Assembly (NCBI RefSeq): GCF_004116495.1
Contig: NZ_PDKC01000006.1
Coordinates: forward strand, 33,679-97,678
Length of the DNA stretch: 64,000 bases
Source: Arcobacter sp. CECT 8985
GTDB taxonomy: Bacteria > Campylobacterota > Campylobacteria > Campylobacterales > Arcobacteraceae
Direction of reading: 5' to 3'
Below the pieces are notes generated by a model. That model had not been told where the DNA came from. It worked only from the letters and a program-made list of their open reading frames with translations, and ran no database searches. Of the stretch, positions 53,997 through 63,937 are shown in pieces. The translations under genes and the position numbers were made by a program. Positions within the stretch are counted from its first letter, which is position 1. Each line of letters opens with the position of its first letter.

Positions 53997-54794
53997 ATGT
54001 TTAAAATAGCAATATATTTATTAGGGTTAGTATTTATCTCAATTTTTATATTGCCATTTTTTTATACAGTTTCACCTTATGATTTAAATCCAAGTGAGAT
54101 TTTAGCTTCTCCATCTTTTTCGCATATATTTGGAACAGATAGGTTAGGAAGAGATGTATTAGCAAGGGTTTTATTAGGTGGACAAACTTCATTGATTATT
54201 GGAATTTTATCTGCAAGCATTGCATCTTTTATTGGTCTTTTTATTGGTATAACAGCAGGATATTTTAAAGGAAAAATTGATAAATCTATTGTAATATTAA
54301 TTGATCTATTTTTAACATTCCCAACTTTTTTTCTTTTATTGGCATTAGTTTCATATATTCAAGCATCAGCATTAGTTTTGATTATTGTAATTTCAATAAC
54401 TGGTTGGATGAGTATGGCAAGACTAATAAGAAGTGAAAGTTTTGCAATAGGAAATAAATCTTTTATAAAAATTTTAAAACTCTCAAATGTCTCTAACTTG
54501 AAGATTATTTTTAAATATTTTGCTCCGTTATTAGCGCCTATATTTCTTATATCTTTTACTTTTGGAGTAGGTGGAGCTATTTTAGCAGAGTCTGGACTTT
54601 CATTTTTAGGATTAGGTATAAATCCTCCTGATATGTCTTGGGGGAGTTTATTAAGTGATGGAAAAGCAGTAATAGATATCTCATGGTGGGTTAGTTTTTT
54701 TCCTGGACTATTTATATTTTTAGTTACTTTTTGTTTGATACAAATTTCTGATTATTTACAACAAAAAGCCAATACAAAAGAAGTAATAAACTAA
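53997..54794 (+). CDS. OppC/DppC-type ABC permease, orphan
   Basis: 265 residues with about six membrane helices. FGTDRLGRDVLARVLLGGQTSL is the conserved N-terminal block of dipeptide/nickel/oligopeptide permease C subunits, and ESGLSFLGLGINPPDMSWG closes the family. The partner permease, ATPases and binding protein are not adjacent; instead it is cotranscribed with rsmD. It presumably assembles with subunits encoded elsewhere. Cargo (peptide or nickel) cannot be decided. Confidence 0.85.
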   Translation: MFKIAIYLLGLVFISIFILPFFYTVSPYDLNPSEILASPSFSHIFGTDRLGRDVLARVLLGGQTSLIIGILSASIASFIGLFIGITAGYFKGKIDKSIVILIDLFLTFPTFFLLLALVSYIQASALVLIIVISITGWMSMARLIRSESFAIGNKSFIKILKLSNVSNLKIIFKYFAPLLAPIFLISFTFGVGGAILAESGLSFLGLGINPPDMSWGSLLSDGKAVIDISWWVSFFPGLFIFLVTFCLIQISDYLQQKANTKEVIN

Positions 54795-54857
54795 CTTATT
54801 AATAACTTGACATACTACTATTTAACTCTTTTATAAATGATTATCAAATTATTTTTA

Positions 54858-54866
54858 TGCTAAAAT
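54858..54866 (+). promoter_or_regulatory. Extended -10 promoter for nhaC-like gene
   Basis: TGCTAAAAT fits an extended -10. Transcription would start near 54873, which falls after the longer start candidate GTG 54868 and before TTG 54895, supporting the latter. Confidence 0.5.
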
Positions 54867-54894
54867 TGTGAAATTTTTACATGGAGACTTAAAT

Positions 54895-56607
54895 TTGAAG
54901 AAATTGACAAGTAGTATGTTGCTATTAGTTTTATTACCAATAATGCTAATGGCAGATAATAAACAGAATGCAGAACTATTCGGGGCTTTTACACTTTTAC
55001 CACCAGCTGTAGCAATTGTTCTTGCATTTATAACAAGAAATGTAATATTCTCTTTATTTATTGGGATTTTTACTGGAACTTTTATGGTAAATGTTGTTGA
55101 AACCAATGTTTTCAATGCATTAGTAAATGGTTTTGTTGATATGGTTAGTAAAATGATTGGTTCGATGGCTGATTCTTGGAATGCAGGTATTATTTTGCAA
55201 GTATTGACAATTGGTGGATTAATTGCTGTTATTACAAAAATGGGTGGAGCAAGAGCAATTGCTCAAAAGCTTGCTACAAAGGCAAAAAGTCCAGCAAGTG
55301 CACAAATTTATACATGGCTAATGGGATTTTTTATCTTCTTCGATGATTATGCAAATTCATTAATTATTGGTCCAATTATGAGACCAGTTACTGATAAATT
55401 AAGAATTGCAAGGGAAAAACTAGCATTTATTATTGATGCTACTGCTGCTCCTATTGCGGGAATTGCACTTATCTCTACATGGATTGGATATGAAATTTCA
55501 TTAATAAAAGATGCTTATTCTATGATTGGTCAGCCAGATATCAATGCATATGCAATATTTGTAGATACTATTCCTTATAGATTTTATAATATTTTAATGC
55601 TAGCATTTGTATTTTTTACTGCATATTTTTTAAGAGAATTTGGTCCAATGCACAAAGCAGCTGTAAGAGCTTCAAGTACTGGAAAAGTTACAAAAAGTAA
55701 AAAGCAAGAAGAGGAGCACTTAAATCAAGAATCTTCAACAATGGCTCCTAAAAAAAATGTTGAATACTCAATTTGGAATGCAATAGTTCCTATTTTAGTT
55801 TTGATTATTGTTTCATTTTTAGGTTTCTATTTCAATGGTTTACATGCTTTAGAAGGTGAAGCTTTAAAAGCAGTTCAAGCAAGTCCATATTCATTTCAAT
55901 CTATTAAAGATTGTTTTGGTAGTGCTGATGCATCAATTGTACTTTTTGAAGCTGCATTATTTGCTTCAATTGTAGCAATTGCAATGGGTATGCAACAAAA
56001 AATATTTGATTTATCTGAAGCTTTAGAAACATGGGTTCATGGTGTAAAAGCATTAGTTATTACTGCTGTTATTTTAATACTTGCTTGGTCTATTTCTTCA
56101 GTTATTAAAGAAGTAGGGACATCTGTTTATTTAGTATCATTACTTTCAGATAGTACTCCACAATTTATTCTTCCATCTGTTATATTTATATTTGGTTCAG
56201 TTATCTCATTTTCAACTGGTACATCTTATGGAACAATGGGTATTTTAATGCCTTTAACTATTCCTTTAGCAAATGCAATTGGAATAAACACAGGATTAGA
56301 AGCAACTGCATTAAATGATTATATTGTATTAAATATTGGGGCTGTTTTAACAGGTGCAATTTTTGGAGATCATTGTTCACCAATTTCTGATACATCTATT
56401 TTATCATCAATGGGTTCTAGTTGTGAACATATGGATCACATCTCAACACAATTACCTTATGCGCTATTTGTAGGTGTAATATCTATTGTATTTGGATATA
56501 TTCCAGCTGCTCTTGGATATTCAGCATCTATATTAATTCCTATTGCTTTAGTTGTGCTAGCAGCTACAGTTAGATTTTATGGGAAGCCATTTTTAGCAAA
56601 AAATTAA
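54895..56607 (+). CDS. NhaC-family Na+/H+ antiporter
   Basis: 570 residues from TTG 54895 (GGAG at 54883-54886). It begins with a cleavable-looking hydrophobic segment ending MLMADN, followed by about 11 membrane helices. FFIFFDDYANSLIIGPIMRPVTD and FGDHCSPISDTSILSSMGSSCEH are the NhaC-family ion-site blocks with their Asp residues. It should exchange Na+ for H+ at the inner membrane, consistent with a marine or brackish lifestyle; other NhaC-like proteins move malate/lactate or amino acids. Single-gene unit. Confidence 0.82.
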   Translation: MKKLTSSMLLLVLLPIMLMADNKQNAELFGAFTLLPPAVAIVLAFITRNVIFSLFIGIFTGTFMVNVVETNVFNALVNGFVDMVSKMIGSMADSWNAGIILQVLTIGGLIAVITKMGGARAIAQKLATKAKSPASAQIYTWLMGFFIFFDDYANSLIIGPIMRPVTDKLRIAREKLAFIIDATAAPIAGIALISTWIGYEISLIKDAYSMIGQPDINAYAIFVDTIPYRFYNILMLAFVFFTAYFLREFGPMHKAAVRASSTGKVTKSKKQEEEHLNQESSTMAPKKNVEYSIWNAIVPILVLIIVSFLGFYFNGLHALEGEALKAVQASPYSFQSIKDCFGSADASIVLFEAALFASIVAIAMGMQQKIFDLSEALETWVHGVKALVITAVILILAWSISSVIKEVGTSVYLVSLLSDSTPQFILPSVIFIFGSVISFSTGTSYGTMGILMPLTIPLANAIGINTGLEATALNDYIVLNIGAVLTGAIFGDHCSPISDTSILSSMGSSCEHMDHISTQLPYALFVGVISIVFGYIPAALGYSASILIPIALVVLAATVRFYGKPFLAKN

Positions 56608-56631
56608 AAGAGAATTTCTATTCTCTTTTAA
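56604..56631. terminator. Bidirectional terminator
   Basis: Perfect 12-bp stem TTAAAAGAGAAT / ATTCTCTTTTAA with a TTCT loop. It spans the stops of the antiporter and of the convergent SDR gene. Confidence 0.78.
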
Positions 56632-57452
56632 ATTCTATTTAATAACTTATCTAATAATCTTGTACTTAAAACTCTTTTTGCAAATCCTAAAATATAAGTA
56701 GCTTTTGTCACATAATATCTTGGTTTTGGTTTTTTTGAATTCATTATTTCAAGTACAACATTTGCAACTGAAGTTGCTGGTAGATTAAAAGGTGTTTTTG
56801 AATCATCAGTAGATTCTAATCTTTTTTTAACCTCTTCTTTATATGTTGTTTTGAAAAAACTATTTTCAATATCTACATTTTCTGTAAATTTAATAAGTGA
56901 ATTTTGCCTAAATTTTGAAGTAACTGGACCTGTATTTATAAGACTAAGTGAAATATTACTTCCAATTAACTCTTGTCTTAATGTATCATATAAACCTTCA
57001 ATTGCATATTTACTTGAATTGTATGCACCTCTAAATTTAAGTGCAATTATTCCAAGAATAGAACTATGTTGAATAAGTTTTCCATATCCTTGTTTTCTGA
57101 AAATCTTCATAGTTTGGATTGTTAATTCATGCATGCCAAAAAGATTTGTCTCAAACTGTTGTCTTAATGTTTCAACTGTAATATCTTCAACCGCACCTGG
57201 TTGTCCAAAACCTGCATTATTAAACAAAGCATCTAGTTTTTTATCTTCTTCTAAAATTTTATCAAGAACTTTTGTTATATTTTTTTGTTTTGTTACATCT
57301 AATTTATAACAGATAAAACCAAATGCTCTTAATCTTTTAACATCTTCTTTTTTTCTTGCAGTAGCATATACTTTATATCCTGCTTCTTTAAGTACTCTAG
57401 CAGTTTCAAATCCAATTCCTGTTGAACAACCCGTAATCAAAATGTTTTTCAT
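56628..57452 (-). CDS. Short-chain dehydrogenase/reductase
   Basis: 274 residues from ATG 57452, which has GGGAAGT upstream and begins MKNILITG; a longer frame from 57500 would overlap the preceding gene. Cofactor loop TGCSTGIGFETA, NNAG (LFNNAGFGQPGAVED), catalytic Ser in IQHSSILG and Y-x3-K in GAYNSSKYAIEG: all present, so a classical active SDR. Substrate unknown. The start overlaps the nitroreductase stop (TAATG). Confidence 0.85.
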   Translation of the reverse strand: MKNILITGCSTGIGFETARVLKEAGYKVYATARKKEDVKRLRAFGFICYKLDVTKQKNITKVLDKILEEDKKLDALFNNAGFGQPGAVEDITVETLRQQFETNLFGMHELTIQTMKIFRKQGYGKLIQHSSILGIIALKFRGAYNSSKYAIEGLYDTLRQELIGSNISLSLINTGPVTSKFRQNSLIKFTENVDIENSFFKTTYKEEVKKRLESTDDSKTPFNLPATSVANVVLEIMNSKKPKPRYYVTKATYILGFAKRVLSTRLLDKLLNRI

Positions 57453-58033
57453 TAATACTTCCCTACAACTATTTGGGGTAAATCTCTTTTTGGTACACAA
57501 TGTGTATCTTGTTTATCTCTATAATAGTTTGTATTATTATCTGTTACTTCCACAAGTTCTATTTTTTCATTTGATATACCAACAGCAATACCAAGTAAAA
57601 TTTCAAAATTATCATCAATATCAAATAACTCTTTGCAAACTTGCTTGTCAATTGATGCTAATGCACAAATATCTAAATCTTTTGAATTAGCAGCTAAACT
57701 AATAGCTTCAAAACTAACACCAGCGTCAAACATAGGAAATCCATCAATTCTTTTATCATTTAACATAATAATAAAAGCACTTGGAATCTCATCTTCACTT
57801 TGTGACCAATTTGTTAAGTGTGCAGCCCATTTTGCAGTAGTTGCAAGTTTTTTTACAAATTGTTCTTTTGTTACCAAAATATATTTTAATGGTTGCATGT
57901 TTTTTGCACTTGAAGTAACTCTTGCTACATCAATTAGCTCTTCTAAATCATTTAAATCTATTTTTTGATTTTGTTTGAATCTTCTTGTACATCTACTTTT
58001 TTGTACTAATTGTTTTAAGTTTTTATAGTTCAT
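57452..58033 (-). CDS. Nitroreductase-family flavoprotein
   Basis: 193 residues. SRCTRRFKQNQKID near the N-terminus and a LIDVARVTSSAKNMQPLKYI helix (FMN phosphate and ribityl contacts) mark the family. FDAGVSFEAISLAANSKDLD and LLGIAVG complete the FMN/NAD(P)H site. It reduces nitro, quinone or enone groups; the natural substrate is unknown. First gene of a two-gene unit with the SDR. Confidence 0.82.
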   Translation of the reverse strand: MNYKNLKQLVQKSRCTRRFKQNQKIDLNDLEELIDVARVTSSAKNMQPLKYILVTKEQFVKKLATTAKWAAHLTNWSQSEDEIPSAFIIMLNDKRIDGFPMFDAGVSFEAISLAANSKDLDICALASIDKQVCKELFDIDDNFEILLGIAVGISNEKIELVEVTDNNTNYYRDKQDTHCVPKRDLPQIVVGKY

Positions 58034-58093
58034 TTAACACTCTTTTTTTTTAATTGTTGCTATTATACCAAATCAAAAACTTTAGGTTGAATA

Positions 58094-58861
58094 ATGCAAG
58101 ATATAAAAAAGCTTTTAGATGATGAAGTTTGTAATAGAAATAACGATTGTGAACTATCATATGATAGACCAGATCCACTTTTAGTAGCAAGTAGATATAA
58201 AGATGAATATGCAATATTACTTTGTGCACTTTTTGGATATGGCAAAGCTTCACTTATTGTCAAATTTTTAGACACTTTAAACTTTGAATTATTAAATGAA
58301 AATGAGCATATAATAGACAAAGAACTTGATAAATATTATTATAGATTTCAAAATAGTATGGATATAAAAGTGATATTTAAAACATTTAGAAGAATGAAAC
58401 AAACTGAAAGTTTAAATAATTTATTTTGGGATGCATATAAAAAAGATAATAATGTTTTAGAAGGTATTGATACTATAATTGATACAATTTATAAAATATC
58501 AAGTTATAACTCACAAGGATTTACCTTTTTAGTTTCAAATAGATTAAAAAGAGATAAAACAAGCCAAATCAAACATATTGGAAATGCACCATATAAAAGA
58601 TGGAATATGTTTTTACGATGGATGGTAAGAGATGATAATTTGGATTTAGGTTTATGGAATAAAATAGATAAAAAAGATTTATTAATTCCTTTAGATACGC
58701 ACACATTTAAAGTTTCTCAAAAACTTGGACTTTTACATAGAAAGACATATGACTTAAAATCAGTAATACAACTAACTAATAAATTAAAAGAATTTGATAA
58801 ATTAGATCCAGTTAAATACGATTTTTCACTTTATAGAATTGGGCAAGAGAAACTAATATAA
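58094..58861 (+). CDS. TIGR02757-family protein
   Basis: 255 residues. It fits a conserved bacterial family of unknown function (TIGR02757): Y-x-x-RPDPLLVASRYKDE near residue 25, CALFGYGKASLI, a central NAPYKRWNMFLRWMVRDD block and the ending LIPLDTHTFKVSQKLGLLHRK. The helical composition and the D-x-H motif have been compared with helix-hairpin-helix DNA glycosylase-like folds, which is only suggestive. It is divergent from the nitroreductase gene and is followed by a strong terminator. Confidence 0.75.
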   Translation: MQDIKKLLDDEVCNRNNDCELSYDRPDPLLVASRYKDEYAILLCALFGYGKASLIVKFLDTLNFELLNENEHIIDKELDKYYYRFQNSMDIKVIFKTFRRMKQTESLNNLFWDAYKKDNNVLEGIDTIIDTIYKISSYNSQGFTFLVSNRLKRDKTSQIKHIGNAPYKRWNMFLRWMVRDDNLDLGLWNKIDKKDLLIPLDTHTFKVSQKLGLLHRKTYDLKSVIQLTNKLKEFDKLDPVKYDFSLYRIGQEKLI

Positions 58862-58883
58862 TTCTTAAGTAATTATATTAGTT
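58851..58883 (+). terminator. Strong terminator with T-run
   Basis: Perfect 13-bp stem AACTAATATAATT (58851-58863) / AATTATATTAGTT (58871-58883), 7-nt loop, followed by a run of T. It contains the stops of both converging genes (58861 and 58878). Confidence 0.8.
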
Positions 58884-59120
58884 TTTTTTCTTAGGTAAAA
58901 AATCTACAACTTCCATATCAAAAGCTTGTGCAATTTTACATAAATGAACTAAATTATAAGAAACATTATGTTTTCTAGTTTCGATTTTAGCAATATAGTT
59001 TGGAGAAGTAAAATCTAAAATAGAAGACAATTTTAGCTGACTAATATTTCTTTTTTTTCTCTCTTCTTTTACTCTTTCAACAATTTTATCTAAGAAAATT
59101 TGTGGTTGTTCTTCAAGCAA
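58878..59120 (-). CDS. XRE-family helix-turn-helix regulator
   Basis: 80 residues from TTG 59120. A single HTH_3 domain (about 12-70): RVKEERKKRNISQLKLSSIL, then SPNYIAKIETRKHNVSYNLVHLCKIAQAF. No effector domain, so probably a small dimeric repressor. A 20-bp dyad and a related 10-bp dyad lie in the gap between it and the divergent chemoreceptor gene, making autorepression and control of the chemoreceptor operon plausible. Confidence 0.8.
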   Translation of the reverse strand: MLEEQPQIFLDKIVERVKEERKKRNISQLKLSSILDFTSPNYIAKIETRKHNVSYNLVHLCKIAQAFDMEVVDFLPKKKN

Positions 59121-59129
59121 AATTTACAC

Positions 59130-59194
59130 ACCTATAAGTTTTTAAGGAATATTAACTTTAAAAACTTAAATCCTCAAACACTTATAAGTATTTG
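59130..59194. promoter_or_regulatory. Pair of operator-like dyads between XRE gene and chemoreceptor
   Basis: ACCTATAAGT (59130-59139) and ACTTATAAGT (59180-59189) are near-identical dyads 50 bp apart. The second is the core of a 20-bp palindrome, CAAA-C-ACTTATAAGT-A-TTTG (59175-59194), with one mismatched pair. The first overlaps the XRE translation-start region. The rest of the gap to 59393 is AT-rich leader. Confidence 0.45.
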
Positions 59195-59393
59195 TGAGTT
59201 ATTATTAGATTGCAATTTTAAGTAATAATTGATAAATTTAGAAAAAAAGAGATGATTTTTATTGTTAAATAATATTTTAATAACTAATAATTCCTACTAA
59301 TAAAGAACTTTTTTAATCTTTATTACTAATCTTTTTTTTTAATATATTGAAAATTTATTTAAAAAATATTATCTACGTTTAAAAGAGGAAAGA

Positions 59394-61607
59394 ATGAGTA
59401 TTAAAAATAAATTTATTGGCTTAGGTATTAGTGTAATCATGGGTATTATTTGTATATTATTAGTAGATATGTATAGCTTATCTCAAATAAATAAATTAGA
59501 TAATGCACATCAATTTGTAAATGATTTAAAAAATGAACAACTTTATTTAAGGAAATATGAAAAAGATTTTTTAACAAGAAAAGATTTAGTTTATAAAAAG
59601 CATTTTTTAACTGTATATAAAAGTACAAATATAAAAGTAGAAGATTTAAACAAAATCTTAAAAGACTTTGATATTTCTATAAAAGATACTACTAGCTATA
59701 AAAATATTTTAAAAAAATATAAAAACTTGTTCTTAAATTTAGTGAAACTGGATGAACAAAAGGGATTGTCTTCAAATGAGGGATTATATAATGTCTTAAG
59801 ACAAACAGTACATAAAGTTGAAAATTATGGGAAGAATTTAAATGATTATAAATTATTATCATCGATTTATGATTTGAGAAAAGATGAAAAAGATTTTATG
59901 CTGCGACTAGATGAAAAATATATAATTAATTTTACTAAAAAAATAGACACTTTGATAAATAACATGCAAAATGAACAAATGAAAAATAATTTGATTACTT
60001 ATAAAAAAGATTTTTTAGCCATATGTAAAATAGAAAGAATAAAAGGATTAAGTGAAAAAACAGGACTTTTAAAAGAGTTAAGAGATACTATTCATCTAAC
60101 TGAAAAAACTATAAAAGATCTTGATGAAGCAGTAAAAGAGAAAATAAATAATGAAATAGATGAAATGGAGACTTTATCTATTATATTAACTATTATTATT
60201 GTTTGTTTTATGGTAGTTGTATTATTTATCATGGGAAGAGATATATTAGGAAATTTAGGTAAATTTGAACAAGGATTAAAAAAATTCTTCGCATATATAA
60301 ATAGAGAAACACAAACTTTTGAATTGTTAAATGTAAAAGGTAAAGATGAATTTGCCAAAATGGGTCATAGTATAAATGAAAATATTCAAAAGATTGATAA
60401 GGGAATTCAGCAAGATAACAAAGCAGTAATTGATGCTGTTGATATAGTTGAAAAAATAAAAAAAGGATATATAGATATTCAGCTTACAACACAAGCAAAT
60501 AATCCCCAACTTGTACAATTAAGAGATACTTTAAATGTAATGCTTGTAAATATAAAAACAAATATGGATAGTGTATCTTTTGTATTAAAAGAGTTTAGTA
60601 ATTATAAGTTTGTAAATAAAGTATCTACAAAAAATGTAGAAGGGTATATGCTTGAGTTTATTAATAATGTAAATTTCTTGACAGATGAAATATCTGGATT
60701 GTTAAGAAAGTCATTTTCTATTGGAGTTACACTTGATAAAGCATCTAATAGTTTAATCTCAAATGTAGATATTTTAAATAGAAGTTCAAATGAAGCAGCT
60801 GCAAGTTTAGAAGAGACAGCAGCCGCAGTCGAAGAGATAACAAGTACGATAGTAAATAACTCTGAAAATGTAGAAAAAATGAGTTCTTTTACAAAAGAGT
60901 TGACAAACTCAGCAGAAGAAGGGCAAGTTCTTGCAAATAAAACAACAGTTGCAATGGATGAAATAAATGATGAAGTAACTTCTATAAATGAAGCAATAAC
61001 TGTAATTGACCAGATTGCATTTCAAACAAATATACTTTCGTTAAATGCAGCAGTAGAAGCAGCAACAGCAGGAGAAGCAGGTAAAGGCTTTGCAGTAGTT
61101 GCAGCAGAAGTGAGAAATCTTGCAAGTAGAAGTGCCCAAGCTGCTAAAGAGATAAAAATTATAGTTGAAAATGCCACACAAAAAGCAAATGAAGGTAAAT
61201 TAGCAAGTGATGAGATGATTAAAGGATATACAAAATTACTTGAAAATATAGAAAATTCAAATGTAATGATACAAGAAATAGCAAATGCAAGTAAAGAACA
61301 AGAGACAGGAATTACACAAATAAATGATGCAGTAACACAATTAGATCAACAAACACAACAAAATGCCTCAATTTCTACACAAACACAAGAAGTTGCAATA
61401 CAAACAGATCAAATTGCTAAGGAAATTGTATCTGATGCAAATGCAAAAGAGTTTTTAGGAAAAAATGATATAAAAATTTCAAAATCAAATAATACTTCAA
61501 AACAAAATGAGATAAAATTAGAGATTAAAAAAGAACAAAAGACGAAAAATAATAAAAAAGAGCCAATAATATCCAAAACAGATGATAGTGAGTGGGAAAG
61601 CTTTTAA
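59394..61607 (+). CDS. Methyl-accepting chemotaxis protein with HBM-like sensor
   Basis: 737 residues. Membrane helices at about 8-28 and 258-285 enclose a helical periplasmic domain with two similar segments, [20 protein letters not shown] and [20 protein letters not shown], typical of helical bimodular (HBM) sensors. HAMP-like linkers follow (about 290-450). The signalling hairpin is [26 protein letters not shown] near residue 540, with flanking methylation helices. The tail is Lys-rich and ends DSEWESF, resembling a CheR/CheB-tethering pentapeptide. Ligand unknown. RBS AGAGGAAAG upstream. Confidence 0.88.
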   Translation: MSIKNKFIGLGISVIMGIICILLVDMYSLSQINKLDNAHQFVNDLKNEQLYLRKYEKDFLTRKDLVYKKHFLTVYKSTNIKVEDLNKILKDFDISIKDTTSYKNILKKYKNLFLNLVKLDEQKGLSSNEGLYNVLRQTVHKVENYGKNLNDYKLLSSIYDLRKDEKDFMLRLDEKYIINFTKKIDTLINNMQNEQMKNNLITYKKDFLAICKIERIKGLSEKTGLLKELRDTIHLTEKTIKDLDEAVKEKINNEIDEMETLSIILTIIIVCFMVVVLFIMGRDILGNLGKFEQGLKKFFAYINRETQTFELLNVKGKDEFAKMGHSINENIQKIDKGIQQDNKAVIDAVDIVEKIKKGYIDIQLTTQANNPQLVQLRDTLNVMLVNIKTNMDSVSFVLKEFSNYKFVNKVSTKNVEGYMLEFINNVNFLTDEISGLLRKSFSIGVTLDKASNSLISNVDILNRSSNEAAASLEETAAAVEEITSTIVNNSENVEKMSSFTKELTNSAEEGQVLANKTTVAMDEINDEVTSINEAITVIDQIAFQTNILSLNAAVEAATAGEAGKGFAVVAAEVRNLASRSAQAAKEIKIIVENATQKANEGKLASDEMIKGYTKLLENIENSNVMIQEIANASKEQETGITQINDAVTQLDQQTQQNASISTQTQEVAIQTDQIAKEIVSDANAKEFLGKNDIKISKSNNTSKQNEIKLEIKKEQKTKNNKKEPIISKTDDSEWESF

Positions 61608-61636
61608 GCATTTCACTTTCCCAAAAGGTAAAAAAG

Positions 61637-63937
61637 TTGCAAATAAAAATTTTGACAGTTGAAAATTTTAATCTATCTGAAAAACTAAAAAAAGAAGTAG
61701 ATTATGTCTTGGCTCATACTAAAAAAGTAAAAGAGTTTTTAAAAAATATTAAAAAAGATGCATTTGATTTTATTATATTAGATTTGTCTTTTGTAGAAGA
61801 ACAAAAAGAGAAGTTTTTGAAAATAGTTTCACAATACTCATCTCAAAATACAAAGATAATAGTTTTAGATACAGAAGAAGATATGAAAAAAAGAAATTTT
61901 ACTTCTAAATATAAAGTAACAGGTCATTTTTCAAAAAATGTATCAAAAAGAGTATTGACAAAAAATATAAATCAGATAATAAAATCAGTTCTAAGCAATA
62001 GTAATAAAAATATTTTAATAGTTGATGATTCTATATCTATATTAAACAGTATGAAAGATGTACTTAATGTAAAAAACTATAATACCTTTGCCGCTTTAAG
62101 TGTAGCTGATGCCTTAAAAATCATAAAAATGCAAAAAATTGATTTGATTTTTACTGATTTGGAGATGCCAAAAGTTGATGGTATTACTTTTATTGAAATA
62201 TTAAAAAGAAATAAAGTTACAAGAGATATTCCTATTTTAGTAGTATCAGGAAGTGAAAATAAAGATAACTTTACAAAAGCTTTAAAATCAGGTGCTATTG
62301 ATTATATTAGAAAGCCATTTGTTAATGAAGAGATACTTTTAAAAGCAGACTTACATATAAAACACTCAAAACAAATTCAAAAGTTAGCAAATCAATCAAA
62401 AGAGTTAAGTGAATACAAAAGAGTTCTAAATGAAAGTGATATTGTTACAAAGACAAATAAAAGAGGTATCATAACTTATGTCAATGAAAACTTTATAAAT
62501 ATATCAGGTTATTCAAAAGAAGAGTTACTTTCAAAGCCACATAATATTTTGAGACATTTTGATATACCAAAAGTAGTTTTTGATGATTTGTGGCAAACAA
62601 TAAAAGATAAAAAAACATATAAAGGTATCATAAAAAATAAGAAAAAAAATGGTGATACTTATTATGTTGATGCTACAATTTCTCCTATTTTAGATATAAA
62701 TGGAAATATAAAAGAGATAATAGGAATAAGACATGATGTATCTGAAATAATGAGTTCAAAAAGACTTCTTTTAGATGATTTGAAGTATTTGGAAAATCCT
62801 ATTTTGATATTTTTAAAAATCATAAATTATGAGCTATTAAAGGATTTTTATTCTGAGATAATTATGTATGAATTCAAGCAAGAATTTACTAAAAAAATCT
62901 TAGATTATTTTCCTAAAACGAGTGGATTGAAAAAAGTTTATAATCTTGGTGAAGGTTATTTTGCACTATTGAAAAATCAAGAGATTGATATAAGAGTAAT
63001 AAATACACTTTTACGAGAAGTAGTTGAAAACTTTTCAAAAAAAGGAATAGTTTTTAAAGATATGATTTATGATATAAAAATCTGTCTTAGCTACTCTGAT
63101 AAAAAAGAAAATATATATGATGATGTAAGTTTAGGAATAGAGCATGCTATAAGAACAAGTAACACAATAGTTTATGCAAAGAACTTCTATATAAAAAGAC
63201 AAATAGAAGCAAAAAGTAAACTAAAAACACTTCAAATGGTAAAAGATGCACTTGAAAATAAAGATAGTTATTTTGAATCTTTTTTTCAAGGAATTGTAGA
63301 TAACCAAACTCAAAAAATTGTAAAATATGAATCTTTAGTAAGATTGAATAGAAACAATGAAATATTAAGTCCTTATCACTTTTTGGAGTTGTCTAAAAAG
63401 ACAGGATATTATATAAATATAACAAAAGAGACTATTAGAAGCTCTTTTAATGCATTAAGCACAACAAATAAAGATATAAGTATAAATATCTCAGCTTCAG
63501 ATATAACAAATAGTGAAATAAAAAGTATGTTACTTAAACTTATTTCAAAAGAGGAGTTTAAAGGAAGAGTAACTTTTGAATTACTTGAAGATGAAAATAT
63601 AAATGATATAAATATCGTAAAAAATTTTATTTCATTGTCTAAACTAATAGGTGATGTAAAAATAGCAATAGATGACTTTGGAAGTGGATATTCAAACTTT
63701 GAAAGACTTCTTGAGTTTCAACCAGACTTTTTGAAAATAGACGGCTCTTTGATCAAGAATATCATGACAAACCCTTTTTCCCAAAATCTTGTAGAATCAA
63801 TTGTTCTTTTTGCTAAAAAACAAAATATTAAACTAATTGCTGAGTTTGTAGAAAATGAACAGATATATAATAAAGTTAAAAATCTAGGAATTGATTATTC
63901 TCAAGGATATTATTTTCATAAACCATGTAGATTATAA
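61637..63937 (+). CDS. REC-REC-PAS-(degenerate GGDEF)-EAL signalling protein
   Basis: 766 residues from TTG 61637 (AAAAGG upstream); a GTG at 61592 would overlap the chemoreceptor gene. Residues 1-115 are a degenerate receiver. About 124-240 is an intact receiver with Asp174 (FTDLEMPKVDG) and Lys (YIRKPF). A PAS domain follows (about 265-375). About 385-510 has GGDEF-domain features but GEGYF replaces the GGDEF motif, so no cyclase activity is expected. The EAL domain (about 525-765) has ESL for EAL, NISASD, DDFGSGYSN, LKIDGSL, AEFVE and QGYYF, so c-di-GMP hydrolysis is likely. It lies 29 nt after the chemoreceptor gene. Confidence 0.85.
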   Translation: MQIKILTVENFNLSEKLKKEVDYVLAHTKKVKEFLKNIKKDAFDFIILDLSFVEEQKEKFLKIVSQYSSQNTKIIVLDTEEDMKKRNFTSKYKVTGHFSKNVSKRVLTKNINQIIKSVLSNSNKNILIVDDSISILNSMKDVLNVKNYNTFAALSVADALKIIKMQKIDLIFTDLEMPKVDGITFIEILKRNKVTRDIPILVVSGSENKDNFTKALKSGAIDYIRKPFVNEEILLKADLHIKHSKQIQKLANQSKELSEYKRVLNESDIVTKTNKRGIITYVNENFINISGYSKEELLSKPHNILRHFDIPKVVFDDLWQTIKDKKTYKGIIKNKKKNGDTYYVDATISPILDINGNIKEIIGIRHDVSEIMSSKRLLLDDLKYLENPILIFLKIINYELLKDFYSEIIMYEFKQEFTKKILDYFPKTSGLKKVYNLGEGYFALLKNQEIDIRVINTLLREVVENFSKKGIVFKDMIYDIKICLSYSDKKENIYDDVSLGIEHAIRTSNTIVYAKNFYIKRQIEAKSKLKTLQMVKDALENKDSYFESFFQGIVDNQTQKIVKYESLVRLNRNNEILSPYHFLELSKKTGYYINITKETIRSSFNALSTTNKDISINISASDITNSEIKSMLLKLISKEEFKGRVTFELLEDENINDINIVKNFISLSKLIGDVKIAIDDFGSGYSNFERLLEFQPDFLKIDGSLIKNIMTNPFSQNLVESIVLFAKKQNIKLIAEFVENEQIYNKVKNLGIDYSQGYYFHKPCRL

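Noticed and set aside
59299..59340. AATAAAGA/TCTTTATT stem followed by a T-run ahead of the chemoreceptor
   Set aside because: Only 8 A-T-rich pairs with a 7-nt gap before the T-run; easily arises by chance in this base composition.
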